Assembly: GCA_016210495.1 (NCBI GenBank)
Contig: JACQUC010000182.1
Location: forward strand, 1-20,570
Direction: 5' to 3'
DNA: 20,570 nt
From: Chloroflexota bacterium
GTDB lineage: Bacteria; Chloroflexota; FW602-bin22; JACPRP01
This document shows, piece by piece, positions 7,469 through 15,380 of the stretch. Position numbers and translations under genes: made by a program. Every line of letters begins with the position of its first letter. The stretch's first letter is position 1. The notes below the pieces were generated by a model. That model saw nothing but the letters and a program-made list of their open reading frames with translations, did no database searches and was not told the origin of the DNA.

Positions 7469-7596
7469 ATGAAGACGCACACATCTGTTTCCTCGTTTCG
7501 AGTGTTTTGAACACGCCTTGTCTGTTTTCGATTTGGAGATCAAACGACGGGGGGCACACAACGAAATCTCTCCGAGGGCAAAGAGGTGCGAGACGA

Positions 7597-9537
7597 ATGG
7601 CCTCGGCTTCGGGCAAGAAGGTCCCTTTAGAAACGGTTGGCGGCTGGAGCCGAAGGCAGAGCCTCAGCCGGAAGCTGGGGCTTGTGGTTTGCCTCGGCTT
7701 TCTGATCCTGTTCGCCATTCTTGGCTTCCTCAGCATGCGTGCGGTTAGCGATAGCACCGAGCGGATTTTGCGAGAGCGGCTGGTCATCGCGGAAATGGCG
7801 GCGAACGAGATCGATCGCCTGGTCGCCAGGGCCTTTTACGAGTTGGAAAGAGCCAGCGATTTCGCCGCCTTCGACCCGGGCGCTGCCGATTTTTCCGCGG
7901 AAGAGCATTTGTTGGCACACGCCTACGGGAGGATAGGTACACTTTCCCTGGGAGTCTACTTTCTCGATGGGAGTGGAAGAGTGATTCTGGCCGAACCCAG
8001 TGGACCGTCGGCCGCCAGGCCTGATTTCGCCGCACGCCCGGAAATCCTAAGGTCGCTGCAAAACGGGGAGAGGAGCATTACAGCCCCTTTCATCGAGCGT
8101 AACACGGGTAGGATGACGGCCGCCGTGCTGGTGCCGATCAAAGATCCTCACGGTCGCGTGGTTTCCCTCTTGGGTGGTCTCCTGGACCTGAACGGTCCTT
8201 CGGTCAGAGGCGTTATCCAACAGGCGATGAAGCTCGGTGAGACGGGACACGCCGAGGTCGTCGATGAGCACGGCATGGTGGTCGTGAACACGGAGGCGGA
8301 GGGGTACCTGGGGCCGGGCGAGCACAAGGGCTTCTATGTGCGGCTGGGAAGAACGAGGCAGACCGGTGTAGAAGCGGTGCCCTACGACCTGGGCGACGAG
8401 AACCAGAACCTTGCTGCCGCTTCGATCCACGTAATGGCCTTTGCCCCTTTGTCGACGGTTCCGTGGGGAGTGGCGGTCGGGGGAGACCTTGAGGAAACCT
8501 TTGCACCCGTCACCGGGCTGCGAAATACCATCTTGGTTTTTGGGTCGCTCGGCCTGGCTGTCGTGCTCTTTGCCACCCTCTTCGGCACCCGGCGCCTGGT
8601 CCGGCCTATCGAAGCGCTCACCGCTTCGGCCAAAAGGATCTCCGCCGGTGACCTGGACAGCGGCGTGCAGGTCGTCGATACTGGAGAGATCGGGGTGTTG
8701 GCGCAGGCCCTCGAGGAGATGAGGGTCAAACTGGCGGAATCAATGCGCGAACTGACGCGCTGGGGGACCGAGTTGGAGGAGAGGGTTAGGTCGCGGACGG
8801 CGGAGAACGCCAGACTCATCGAGGAGCTGGGCAGGCTCGAAGCGATGAGTGAATTGGACCGGCTGAGGTCTGAGTTTGTTTCCAGCGTGTCGCACGAGCT
8901 CAAGACGCCCCTTGGGTTTCTCAAGGGCTACGCTACTTCTGCTCTTCGCACGGACGTTGTGCCAACACAGGATACGACGAGGGAGTTCCTCAAGATCATC
9001 CAACAGGAATCAGAGACGCTCGAGGAGCTTGTGGACAACCTGCTGGATACAGCCCGCCTCCAGTCAGGCAAACTTGCGGTGGAAAAAAGGCCGGTGAATG
9101 TGAGAGACATCGTCCGGTCGGTCGTCGACAAGGCAAAGGCCGTGGCGCCCGAGCGCACTTTCTCGCTGGAGTTTCCCGCCGAGTTTCCCGAGGTCTCCGC
9201 GGACGGCCGGCGTCTCGGGCAGGTCCTGAACAATCTGATCGACAACGCCATCAAGTACACGTCCCAGGGCTGTCGAATAAGACTGTGCGGGCGGGTACAC
9301 GATGACCACGTGATAATCACAGTTGAGGATGAGGGTGCGGGCATTCGACCCGAGGACCTGGGCAGGGTATTTGAGCCCTTCTATCGAGTCGACAGCCCCT
9401 TGACCCACCGCGAACGGGGCAACGGTTTGGGCCTCTCCATATGTCGTGGCATCGTGGAGGCGCACGGTGGCAGCATTTGGGTGGACAGCACGGTGGGGAA
9501 GGGGAGCGCTTTCATCTTCAGCCTTCCCGTTTCTTAG
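7597..9537 (+). CDS. Membrane sensor histidine kinase (Cache-like sensor, HAMP, HisKA, HATPase)
   Basis: The kinase has 646 residues from the ATG at 7597, which has GAGGTG eight bases upstream. A TTG at 7507 would add 30 unlike residues and is less likely. TM1 (about 27-45) and TM2 (about 311-330) enclose a 265-residue extracytoplasmic domain whose pattern fits a double Cache sensor. HAMP (331-383) and a coiled coil (about 380-425) lead to the HisKA box SHELKTPL with phospho-acceptor H433. The ATPase domain has the N box [10 protein letters not shown] (545-554), G1 EDEGAGI with D578, the F box FEPFYRVD and G2 GNGLGLSI. All catalytic elements are present. It pairs with the response regulator 39 bp downstream. 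The ligand is unknown; the neighbouring oxidase genes suggest a redox, copper or nutrient signal. Confidence 0.9.
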   Translation: MASASGKKVPLETVGGWSRRQSLSRKLGLVVCLGFLILFAILGFLSMRAVSDSTERILRERLVIAEMAANEIDRLVARAFYELERASDFAAFDPGAADFSAEEHLLAHAYGRIGTLSLGVYFLDGSGRVILAEPSGPSAARPDFAARPEILRSLQNGERSITAPFIERNTGRMTAAVLVPIKDPHGRVVSLLGGLLDLNGPSVRGVIQQAMKLGETGHAEVVDEHGMVVVNTEAEGYLGPGEHKGFYVRLGRTRQTGVEAVPYDLGDENQNLAAASIHVMAFAPLSTVPWGVAVGGDLEETFAPVTGLRNTILVFGSLGLAVVLFATLFGTRRLVRPIEALTASAKRISAGDLDSGVQVVDTGEIGVLAQALEEMRVKLAESMRELTRWGTELEERVRSRTAENARLIEELGRLEAMSELDRLRSEFVSSVSHELKTPLGFLKGYATSALRTDVVPTQDTTREFLKIIQQESETLEELVDNLLDTARLQSGKLAVEKRPVNVRDIVRSVVDKAKAVAPERTFSLEFPAEFPEVSADGRRLGQVLNNLIDNAIKYTSQGCRIRLCGRVHDDHVIITVEDEGAGIRPEDLGRVFEPFYRVDSPLTHRERGNGLGLSICRGIVEAHGGSIWVDSTVGKGSAFIFSLPVS

Positions 9538-9576
9538 ACCGCGAACCTAGAAAGGTACACAGAAAGGAGTCGGAGG

Positions 9577-10269
9577 ATGCGCTTGGCAACTGTACTGGTT
9601 GTGGATGACGAGCCGCGTTACGTTAGATTGATCAGCTACAATCTGGAGAGCTCGGGCTACACAGTGGCGGCTGCGAAGACTGGGGAGGAAGCCCTGCAGG
9701 CCGTCGCACAGGGAGACGTGGAACTGGTGTTGCTCGACATTCGGTTGCCGGGCATGGACGGCTACGAGGTTTGCGAGCGCCTCAGGGAGTTCTCGACGGT
9801 GCCTGTCATCATGCTGACGGCCAAGGGCGAGAACTGCGACAAGGTTAAGGGTCTGCGGCTGGGCGCCGATGACTACGTCACCAAGCCCTTTTCGGCGGAG
9901 GAATTACTCGCGAGGGTGGAGGCGGTGCTTCGCCGAAGCCGTTTCTCCGAGCATGCGAGTCCGCGCCCCAATCTGTCGGTGGGCGATCTTTACATCGACT
10001 TCGCGCAACGTCTGGTCACCGTGCGGGGTCGAGAGGTCCGGCTGAGCCCGACCGAATATCGCCTGCTCCACTGTCTTGCGGCCAACGCCGGTCGCGTCGT
10101 GGTGCAGGAGGAGATCCTGGAGAAGGTCTGGGGCCCGGAGTATCGGGGGCCGTTCGAGGGGCTGCGCGTATACGTCAGAAGGCTGCGCCAGAAGATAGAG
10201 GCAGACCCCGATGACCCGAAACACATCCTCACCCGGCCAGGCATAGGCTATTTCTTATCTATCAACTAG
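9577..10269 (+). CDS. OmpR/PhoB-family response regulator
   Basis: The protein has 230 residues. The receiver domain (4-118) has the acidic pair D10/D11, phospho-acceptor D54 in LLDIRLPGMDGY, T81 and K103 in VTKPF. The effector is a C-terminal winged helix (about 135-230) with the OmpR-type pattern LSPTEYRLLHCLA...RVYVRRLRQKIE and GIGYFL at the end. The ATG follows a doubled purine-rich ribosome site (AAAGGAG and GGAGG). It is the partner of the upstream kinase. Regulators of this type bind direct repeats with 11-bp spacing, and such repeats with TTAAC/GTAAC cores stand upstream of the next two transcription units. It is therefore the natural candidate to activate them. A PhoP/PhoB-like phosphate role is possible but not shown. 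Confidence 0.92.
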   Translation: MRLATVLVVDDEPRYVRLISYNLESSGYTVAAAKTGEEALQAVAQGDVELVLLDIRLPGMDGYEVCERLREFSTVPVIMLTAKGENCDKVKGLRLGADDYVTKPFSAEELLARVEAVLRRSRFSEHASPRPNLSVGDLYIDFAQRLVTVRGREVRLSPTEYRLLHCLAANAGRVVVQEEILEKVWGPEYRGPFEGLRVYVRRLRQKIEADPDDPKHILTRPGIGYFLSIN

Positions 10270-10582
10270 CCTCGCCATGCGCGCTGCCCTGGGCGAGCGT
10301 CGGTCATTCATCCTCGCTGACTACTGCACGAACCCTGCTAACGCCGCAAGCTTTAACATCGTTGTAACAGTCTCCTCAGCGACGTTAACCGAGATGTAAC
10401 ACCGGAATGATTATTATACCAGAACGACGTTCCCGGAGGGCCTCTCGAAGTCGCTGTAGTGCGCGGGTAGGCTATCTAGTCTGGCAAGCGCAGGAGGGGG
10501 TTCTATTGCAGCTTCGCCGAGGTCCTCACCACACTTAGACATATTATATGATACGGCAAACGGAGGCAGAAAGGAGCTAACA
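10270..10582. other. Intergenic region between response regulator and P19-like gene
   Basis: This 313-base stretch has no gene. It holds a weak hairpin (CTCGCC 10271-10276 with GGCGAG 10292-10297, no T-tract), the phased operator and -10 described separately, and an AT-rich patch (TATTATATGAT at 10542-10552) that may be a second promoter element closer to the gene. Confidence 0.6.
10353..10417 (+). promoter_or_regulatory. Four-half-site PhoB/PhoP-like operator and promoter upstream of P19-like gene
   Basis: TTAACA (10353-10358), GTAACA (10364-10369), TTAACC (10385-10390) and GTAACA (10396-10401) form two direct-repeat pairs. Each pair has 11-bp period and the pairs are 32 bp apart. A -10-like TATTAT starts at 10412, 11 bases after the last core, with no -35. 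This is how OmpR/PhoB-family activators replace the -35 region. The same geometry recurs at 11274-11337. Binding by the adjacent response regulator is inferred. Confidence 0.65.
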
Positions 10583-11197
10583 ATGCGTCGATTCCGGCTT
10601 GTCTCTTTGATTGCTCTAGCGACGATTGTTCTCGGCCTTGTTCCTCAGGCGACCTTTGCGGAAGGGCACTTCCAGGATCCATCCAAGCAGACGGTTTTGA
10701 TTGGCGAGGCCAACCTGGCCGATATGCGCGTCAAGCTGGAGTTGGAGCCTCCCAAGCCGATGACGATGCTTATGGACGGCCAGTGGACCGAGATGGCGAT
10801 GGCTATGGGCAAGTACCACGTCGAGGTGAAGCCCGAGGATCCGAAGTCGAACACCCGCATCCCCTATGCGCAGGTTAGCTTCCTGGCGACCAACCAAGAC
10901 ACCGGACACAAGGTGGAGCTCGACCTTCACCCGATGTGGGGCGGCAGCGGCCTCCACTACGCCGCGAACGGCGACCTGCCCGATGGCACTTACTCCGCCA
11001 CGGTGATCGTAGGCCCACCCAGCTTTATGCGTGCTGGCGACGACAGGCAGCGCTGGCTGATGCCCACGCAGGCCGATTTTGAGTTCACGCTGGACAACGG
11101 GTTGCTGGCTTCGGCAAAGGTCGTCGAAGACGCTGAGATGATGAAGATCGAGACCGCGCCTAGCGAGCCAATGCCCGGTATGCCGGGTATGCCCTGA
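10583..11197 (+). CDS. Secreted P19/Tp34-family metal-binding protein, Met-rich
   Basis: The protein has 204 residues with a signal peptide (about 1-26, ATFAEG as likely cleavage region). The core (about 35-175) fits the P19/Tp34 family (Pfam Iron_transport): TNQDTGHKVELDLHPM followed by GSGLHYAANGDLPDGTY. M118 and H125 have the seven-residue spacing of the P19 metal ligands M88/H95. H79 (KYHVEV) and H116 are further candidate ligands. Extra methionines lie in the 60-75 segment (MTMLMDG...MAMAMG) and in the tail (MPGMPGMP), suggesting Cu(I) binding. P19 proteins bind copper and iron in the periplasm and normally work with an FTR1-type permease, which is absent here. Next to a CuA oxidase operon and under the same operator type, a copper delivery role is plausible. 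The start has AAAGGAG upstream. Confidence 0.75.
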   Translation: MRRFRLVSLIALATIVLGLVPQATFAEGHFQDPSKQTVLIGEANLADMRVKLELEPPKPMTMLMDGQWTEMAMAMGKYHVEVKPEDPKSNTRIPYAQVSFLATNQDTGHKVELDLHPMWGGSGLHYAANGDLPDGTYSATVIVGPPSFMRAGDDRQRWLMPTQADFEFTLDNGLLASAKVVEDAEMMKIETAPSEPMPGMPGMP

Positions 11198-11273
11198 CGC
11201 GGCCTCGCCCAATACCCACATCTCCCGCGCTTTAGTCGGTTCCCGACAACTCCCCTCCCAGCCTAGATAGCTG

Positions 11274-11337
11274 TAACTAACCTGCAACGCTTCCTCGCGC
11301 CTCGTTCACCCCGCTGTAACCCCTCCCCTGTTAAGAT
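11274..11337 (+). promoter_or_regulatory. Second copy of the phased operator, upstream of the oxidase operon
   Basis: TAAC (11274), CAAC (11285), the degenerate GTTCACC (11304-11310) and TAAC (11317) keep the 0/11/32/43 bp geometry of the 10353 array. A -10-like TAAGAT (11332-11337), preceded by TG at 11329-11330, starts 15 bp after the last TAAC start, exactly as in the first array. The oxidase start is 55 bases further on. Confidence 0.62.
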
Positions 11338-11374
11338 CACACCGAAATCACCCATTGTTCCTGAGCGCGCGCTC

Positions 11375-11384
11375 AAAGGAGGTG
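11375..11384 (+). promoter_or_regulatory. Very strong ribosome binding site of subunit II
   Basis: AAAGGAGGTG is a ten-base perfect match to the anti-Shine-Dalgarno sequence, seven bases before the ATG at 11392. It fixes the start and predicts high translation of the first oxidase gene. Confidence 0.8.
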
Positions 11385-11391
11385 CTCTGGG

Positions 11392-11955
11392 ATGCAGGCG
11401 ACGCTACAGATGCCGGTACGGGCTAGCAACCTCTACTTGGTGGCCGCTTTTGTCATTGCGTTTCTGGTGATGCTCATAGTTCCCCTCTGGTATCTGCTGG
11501 GCGCTGTGGGAGCGGGAGCCGGACACGCCCACGGCGGGGTTGTGATCACCGAAGACTGGTTCATGTCCAAGATCAACGAACAGCAGCAGAAGTACGGCCT
11601 GTCCGACGGATCGGTGCGCATTCCTCCGGGGGACAAGACCTACGTGACTATGCCGGATGGGTTGGTGATGCCCACTTCGACGAGCAAGGTCTACATTATG
11701 GCCAGGCAATTCGCCTTTGTGCCCAATACCATCAGGTTGCAGTTCGGCGGCCTCTATGACCTGATCTTCTTCTCGCCGGACGTATTGCACGGCGTATCTT
11801 TGATTCAAGATGGCAGCCTTAACACTGTGGTAATGCCGAACCTGACGTCAAAGATAACCATACGGGTCACCCAACTTGGGGAGATTCAGGTGAGGTGCGG
11901 CGAATACTGCGGAATCGCTCACCACGCAATGGTGGCCAGGCTCATAGTAGAGTGA
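11392..11955 (+). CDS. Cytochrome c oxidase subunit II (CuA), single-helix ba3-like type
   Basis: The protein has 187 residues. One N-terminal membrane helix (about 13-38) anchors an outer cupredoxin domain, as in the short ba3-type subunit II rather than the two-helix aa3 type. The dinuclear CuA ligands are all present: H133 (DVLHGVSL), C169 and C173, H177 and M180 in CGEYCGIAHHAM. The E171 position supplies the backbone ligand. A His-containing linker (AGHAHGG, 44-49) follows the helix. CuA takes electrons from cytochrome c or a cupredoxin and passes them to the low-spin heme of subunit I. It is the first gene of the operon, 16 bp ahead of subunit I, and is controlled by the operator at 11274-11337. 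Confidence 0.93.
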   Translation: MQATLQMPVRASNLYLVAAFVIAFLVMLIVPLWYLLGAVGAGAGHAHGGVVITEDWFMSKINEQQQKYGLSDGSVRIPPGDKTYVTMPDGLVMPTSTSKVYIMARQFAFVPNTIRLQFGGLYDLIFFSPDVLHGVSLIQDGSLNTVVMPNLTSKITIRVTQLGEIQVRCGEYCGIAHHAMVARLIVE

Positions 11956-11970
11956 AAGAAGGGGATCGCG

Positions 11971-13635
11971 ATGGCTCTTTGGGATGAAATTAGCATCGAG
12001 CCCGCAGAGAGAAAGCTGCTGATAGCCTTTGGCGGCACGGGACTGGGCATTATGGCATTGGGAGGAGTCTTTGCCCTGGTAATGCTCCTGATACGAACGC
12101 CCGCCCTTGCGGTCTTGTCGCCGAACTTTTTCTACCAGGCTATCACCGGGCACGCGATCATGATGTTCATCTTCTGGCTCGGCTTTGTCCAGACGGCTTT
12201 GCTTATCGCGGCAGGCACCGTCCTGGCCGGAAGGCGATTGTGGAGCTACAAGCTGGCCTGGGTAGGCTTCTCCTTGATGGCCACAGCGGCGCTCCTGGCC
12301 CTGGCCGGCATCCTCCTGGGCGCAAATATCACCTATCACGCGGCCGTGCCCTTGGCAAAACAGTATTCAGCCGCATGGTTGATATACCTTAGCTTTATCG
12401 TCTTCGCGCTGGGCATGCTCGCAGTGGTAGTGGACTTCGCCTGGACCATTTTTGGCGCCGTCGAACGCAAGCTGAGCCTGGCCAATTGGGCGGACTTCTT
12501 CGCCCAACTGCCGATTGCCTCCTTTGCCGCAGTGGCAGGGCTGCTCATCGCCGTTCCCGGCTTGATCGCTGCCATCAAGGCATTTGTCCCGGCCCTCTTG
12601 TGGACGTTGGGCTACGTCTCCATCGACCCCAACGCCTACAGGCTGCACTGGCACATCGCTTTCCACATCTACCACTATATGCCTGCTCTGGCGCTGGTTG
12701 GGGTGGCCTACGTTCTGGTCGAGGCAACCACGGGCGCCAAGTCCGTGTACGCCAAGCAAGTGGCCAAAGCTCTCTTTCTGCTCTATCCGTTCTTCGTGCC
12801 TCCCACGTTCGTCTACCACTTGCTGGTGGATCCGAATCTTGCCTACGACGTGAAGTTCGTGGGCACCATTCTCTCGCTACTGGTTGGCGTCCCCACGGTA
12901 CTGCATATGTTCATCATCCTGGGGATGCTCGAAGCGAGGATGAGAGGCGCCGGGCACGGGTTTGTCGGCTGGCTGCGACGCCTGCCGTGGGGCAACCCTG
13001 CCTTCGGGTCCATGATCGTCGGTATGATTACGCTGTTTGTGGGAGGGCTGTTGTCCTATGTGCTGATTCAGGGACAGTTGGCCCCACTCCTCCACAATAC
13101 CTTCGTCGTGCCGGCTTACATCCATCCGATGGCGGCAGGCGGAGCCAACATCATGTACATGGGCGCCCTCTACTACGGTGTGCCGGCGCTGCTCAAACGG
13201 CGTCTCTGGGGTTCGGGCGTGGCGCGTGTGCAGCCATACATGATGGGGGCGGCGCTACTACTGATGTCTGCCTTTGGCACAGGGGCCGGCTTGGCAGGAG
13301 TTCCCAGGAGATATGCCTCGTTCTTTGGCGATACGCCGGAATCCTGGACCACCTGGATGAACCTCTCACTGGGAGTCGGGGGAATGCTGGCGATGGTTGC
13401 CGGAGTGTTGTTTGTGTTGATCATGGTTATGACCGCATTTGCGGGTTGGAAGGTGGCGACGTTGGCGGACGCGGTGGCGGGCACCGGAGCTTTTTCCGTC
13501 GCTATAAAACGGGAATACGGGCGCACGCCCACGGCTCTCATACCCTCCTCGGTCTTTGTGATCACGGTGATTATTGCTACCCTGTGGACCTTTGGCGTCA
13601 TCTGGGCTCTGCCGATGCAGCTTCAGTTAAGGTAG
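11971..13635 (+). CDS. Heme-copper oxidase subunit I homologue (B/ba3-like) with altered active-site ligands
   Basis: The protein has 554 residues and about 13 membrane helices. Blocks such as GWLRRLPWGNPAF (333-345) match Thermus ba3 subunit I closely. Low-spin heme ligands are present: H61 (TGHAIMM) and H385 (AYIHP). The high-spin heme ligand, the first His of GHFH in ba3, is Y383. At the CuB His-His pair (GFHHQ in ba3) this protein has Y282-H283. The third CuB ligand and its cross-linked Tyr may be H232 and Y236 (HIYHY), in a His-rich helix (H226, H228, H232, H235). The alignment is ungapped from DP (287-288) through VP (307-308) and from HNT (375-377) through the next helix. Normal O2 reduction as in ba3 is therefore doubtful. 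The fold and the partner subunit are certain; the reaction is open. Confidence 0.88.
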   Translation: MALWDEISIEPAERKLLIAFGGTGLGIMALGGVFALVMLLIRTPALAVLSPNFFYQAITGHAIMMFIFWLGFVQTALLIAAGTVLAGRRLWSYKLAWVGFSLMATAALLALAGILLGANITYHAAVPLAKQYSAAWLIYLSFIVFALGMLAVVVDFAWTIFGAVERKLSLANWADFFAQLPIASFAAVAGLLIAVPGLIAAIKAFVPALLWTLGYVSIDPNAYRLHWHIAFHIYHYMPALALVGVAYVLVEATTGAKSVYAKQVAKALFLLYPFFVPPTFVYHLLVDPNLAYDVKFVGTILSLLVGVPTVLHMFIILGMLEARMRGAGHGFVGWLRRLPWGNPAFGSMIVGMITLFVGGLLSYVLIQGQLAPLLHNTFVVPAYIHPMAAGGANIMYMGALYYGVPALLKRRLWGSGVARVQPYMMGAALLLMSAFGTGAGLAGVPRRYASFFGDTPESWTTWMNLSLGVGGMLAMVAGVLFVLIMVMTAFAGWKVATLADAVAGTGAFSVAIKREYGRTPTALIPSSVFVITVIIATLWTFGVIWALPMQLQLR

Positions 13636-13642
13636 GTGATCT

Positions 13643-14242
13643 ATGGTGCAAACGACGGCAGTTGCTAGAGCAGACAGGAGCCTCGTCTGGCTGATGCTCA
13701 TCACCATCTTGTTCGGCGCGTTGGGAACTCTGGCAGTCGCCTTCCTGGCTGACGTTATGCTGGCCAGCCTATCCAGCCCCAGCGGTGTGGCGGGGGTGGA
13801 GGCGGTGGCGATGTCCGAAGATGCGGAACTGCACCATTGGATTGGCTACAAGGTTGCTGTGGCCGGCGTTAACGACAAAGAGGTGTTGCACCACGTCGGG
13901 AAAGCGTACGCGCTGGCTACGAACGCGAGCCAGAAGATGGCCCTCGATGGAATTGTTGTGGAACATCTGCCGGCCGGTCACTTCATCCACACGAAGAACA
14001 TTCTCAAGGAATTGCTGGGTGATAGGCCGGAGCCTGCCCAGCCTCTGGAACAACTGGAGGCAAAGCTGGCGTCGGCGCTGATAAAACAAAAGAACGTCGT
14101 CGAGGCACGGGAGCAGGTGGAGCACCTGGTCGCCGTGACCAGCGGCAAATCGAAGGAGGTGGGAGAGCGAACGCTGGAAGCCCTGCAAAAAGCGGACGAA
14201 GAGTTGGCCGGCCGCCTTCTGGCGGAGCTGGCAGGAGATTGA
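13643..14242 (+). CDS. Membrane-anchored His-rich protein of unknown function in the oxidase operon
   Basis: The protein has 199 residues and I do not recognise a family. An N-terminal membrane helix (about 14-39) acts as signal anchor, placing residues 40-199 outside. That part looks almost wholly alpha-helical and charged toward its end (about 135-199, probable coiled coil). Eight histidines cluster in the first half (64, 65, 83, 84, 108, 113, 116, 161), with pairs in ELHHWIG and VLHHVGK and the segment EHLPAGHFIH. This suggests a metal or heme site, but there is no CxxCH. It starts seven bases after the subunit I stop with AGGTAGGTGA as ribosome site, so it is coupled to the oxidase. It could be an accessory subunit or assembly factor. 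Confidence 0.7.
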   Translation: MVQTTAVARADRSLVWLMLITILFGALGTLAVAFLADVMLASLSSPSGVAGVEAVAMSEDAELHHWIGYKVAVAGVNDKEVLHHVGKAYALATNASQKMALDGIVVEHLPAGHFIHTKNILKELLGDRPEPAQPLEQLEAKLASALIKQKNVVEAREQVEHLVAVTSGKSKEVGERTLEALQKADEELAGRLLAELAGD

Positions 14243-14272
14243 TGATTCTGTAGATGGGAGGAGTAAGGCAAG

Positions 14273-14782
14273 ATGAACCGCGTAGTTATGGGAGTAGTGG
14301 CCGTTTTGATCTCAGTGGCATTCCTGGCCGGATGCGCTCAAGGATCGGCGCTCAGGCCAGGGGAACGACTAGTGTATATGAACGCTATGGAGGTGAAAGG
14401 ATCTACGACGACGGACGGTCTCGCGGCGCCAGACAAGAACCCCGAGGAGATGTCGAAAGGCTTCGCCTACCAGAAGCCCGGCGACTTCGACAAGTCGAAT
14501 CCTAAAGCCTGGCAGGTTTCGTCTTACATGTTTGAGCCCAGCGCCGTTACGGTTTTTCAGGGAGACCGGGTGAAGATTTCGATGTTCGTCATCAACGGCA
14601 ATAAGCACCGAGACCGCGTCGAGGACCCGGACGGGAAAGTTATTATCCCCGAGCAGGAGAGAAACCGCGGCAGACAGTATGAGCTTTCCTTTATGGCGGA
14701 CAAGCCGGGAGTTTACAGGTTGGTGTGCGAGGAGCACAAGCCCACGATGACGGCCCTGGTCACAGTGGTTCCCAGAGGCTGA
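14273..14782 (+). CDS. Cupredoxin-domain lipoprotein, C-x2-H-x3-M type
   Basis: The protein has 169 residues. A lipobox (FLAGC, modified C21) follows a short hydrophobic signal, so the protein is tethered to the outer face of the membrane. The cupredoxin domain (about 80-167) has candidate copper ligands H112 (NKHRD), C152, H155 and M159 (VCEEHKPTM). The close Cys-His-Met loop resembles plastocyanin and COX2-like domains. Residues 30-78 are a polar linker. One copper rather than CuA is expected because the second Cys is missing. It is likely an electron carrier or copper donor for the oxidase encoded three genes earlier. The start has GGGAGGAG nine bases upstream. Confidence 0.82.
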   Translation: MNRVVMGVVAVLISVAFLAGCAQGSALRPGERLVYMNAMEVKGSTTTDGLAAPDKNPEEMSKGFAYQKPGDFDKSNPKAWQVSSYMFEPSAVTVFQGDRVKISMFVINGNKHRDRVEDPDGKVIIPEQERNRGRQYELSFMADKPGVYRLVCEEHKPTMTALVTVVPRG

Positions 14783-14825
14783 AGCAACAGGCCAGTAAGA
14801 CGGACGGAGCCCTCTACCCCGCTAT

Positions 14826-14845
14826 TGCGGTCGAGTTCGACCGCA
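14826..14845 (+). repeat. Intra-operon hairpin between the two cupredoxin genes
   Basis: TGCGGTCGA (14826-14834) and its exact complement (14837-14845) lie in the 103-base gap between the cupredoxin genes. There is no T-tract, so it may protect or process the mRNA rather than terminate it. Confidence 0.5.
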
Positions 14846-14885
14846 GCAATGAGGTAAGGCTCCAGTCTGCTGGGAGACGGCAAGA

Positions 14886-15380
14886 ATGGTGCGGTATCTG
14901 GCTCGGACTTGGTGGGCTCGATTGCCTGGGGACGTGACGGGGATGGCTCTTCTTGCGTTGCTGCTTGCCGGCTGCGTGTCGCAGGGCAGCAGCCACCAGT
15001 TGAAGCTCACTCTCGGCGACTTCTACTTCAAGCCCGACACGCTCCAGGTGAAGGTTGGGCAGCGCGTCCAGATAGAGATTATCAACGAAGGCAAGGTGGA
15101 GCACGAGATCATGATCGGCCATGCGGTCGAGCTCAAGAACGGGAGGCCCGAGCATTTCGAGCACGACTTCTTCGAGCGAGTGGTCGTGGAGCTCGGGGGT
15201 GAGAAAGCGCGTTTGGAGAGAGAAGAAGGGCACGGAACGATGATCGTCGTCGCACCGGGCGGCCGGGCGATCGTGACTTTCACCGTGCCGGCAAGCAGGT
15301 TGGGGGAGTGGGAAATCGGGTGTTTTCGATCTGCCCACTATGAGTCGGGGATGAAGGGCAAGCTCGTTGTCAGGCTGTGA
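14886..15380 (+). CDS. Blue-copper (rusticyanin/auracyanin-like) lipoprotein
   Basis: The protein has 164 residues. The lipobox LLAGC gives modified C30. The cupredoxin domain (about 38-164) has H73 (KVEHEIMIG) and the loop C146-x4-H151-x4-M156 (GCFRSAHYESGM), the same spacing as rusticyanin and the auracyanins of phototrophic Chloroflexi. It differs from the first cupredoxin (C-x2-H-x3-M), so the operon encodes two distinct copper carriers. A long insert (about 79-118), rich in Glu and His, lies between the strands. The ATG at 14886 has a GGGAG-like site nine bases before. The next gene overlaps its end. A role in carrying electrons to CuA of subunit II is likely. Confidence 0.85.
   Translation: MVRYLARTWWARLPGDVTGMALLALLLAGCVSQGSSHQLKLTLGDFYFKPDTLQVKVGQRVQIEIINEGKVEHEIMIGHAVELKNGRPEHFEHDFFERVVVELGGEKARLEREEGHGTMIVVAPGGRAIVTFTVPASRLGEWEIGCFRSAHYESGMKGKLVVRL

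Noticed and set aside
10271..10297. Terminator after the response regulator
   Set aside because: Only a 6-bp stem with a 15-base loop and no T-tract; too weak to call.
11971..13635. Subunit I as a decayed pseudogene
   Set aside because: The frame is intact over 554 codons, conserved blocks and low-spin heme ligands are kept, and the changes are specific to catalytic ligands; this looks like divergence, not decay.
12486..13694. Long open frame (402 codons, plus strand) within the oxidase subunit I gene
   Set aside because: It overlaps the subunit I frame almost entirely, and its translation is Arg/Gly/Ser-rich without membrane helices; it is a shadow of a GC-rich gene.
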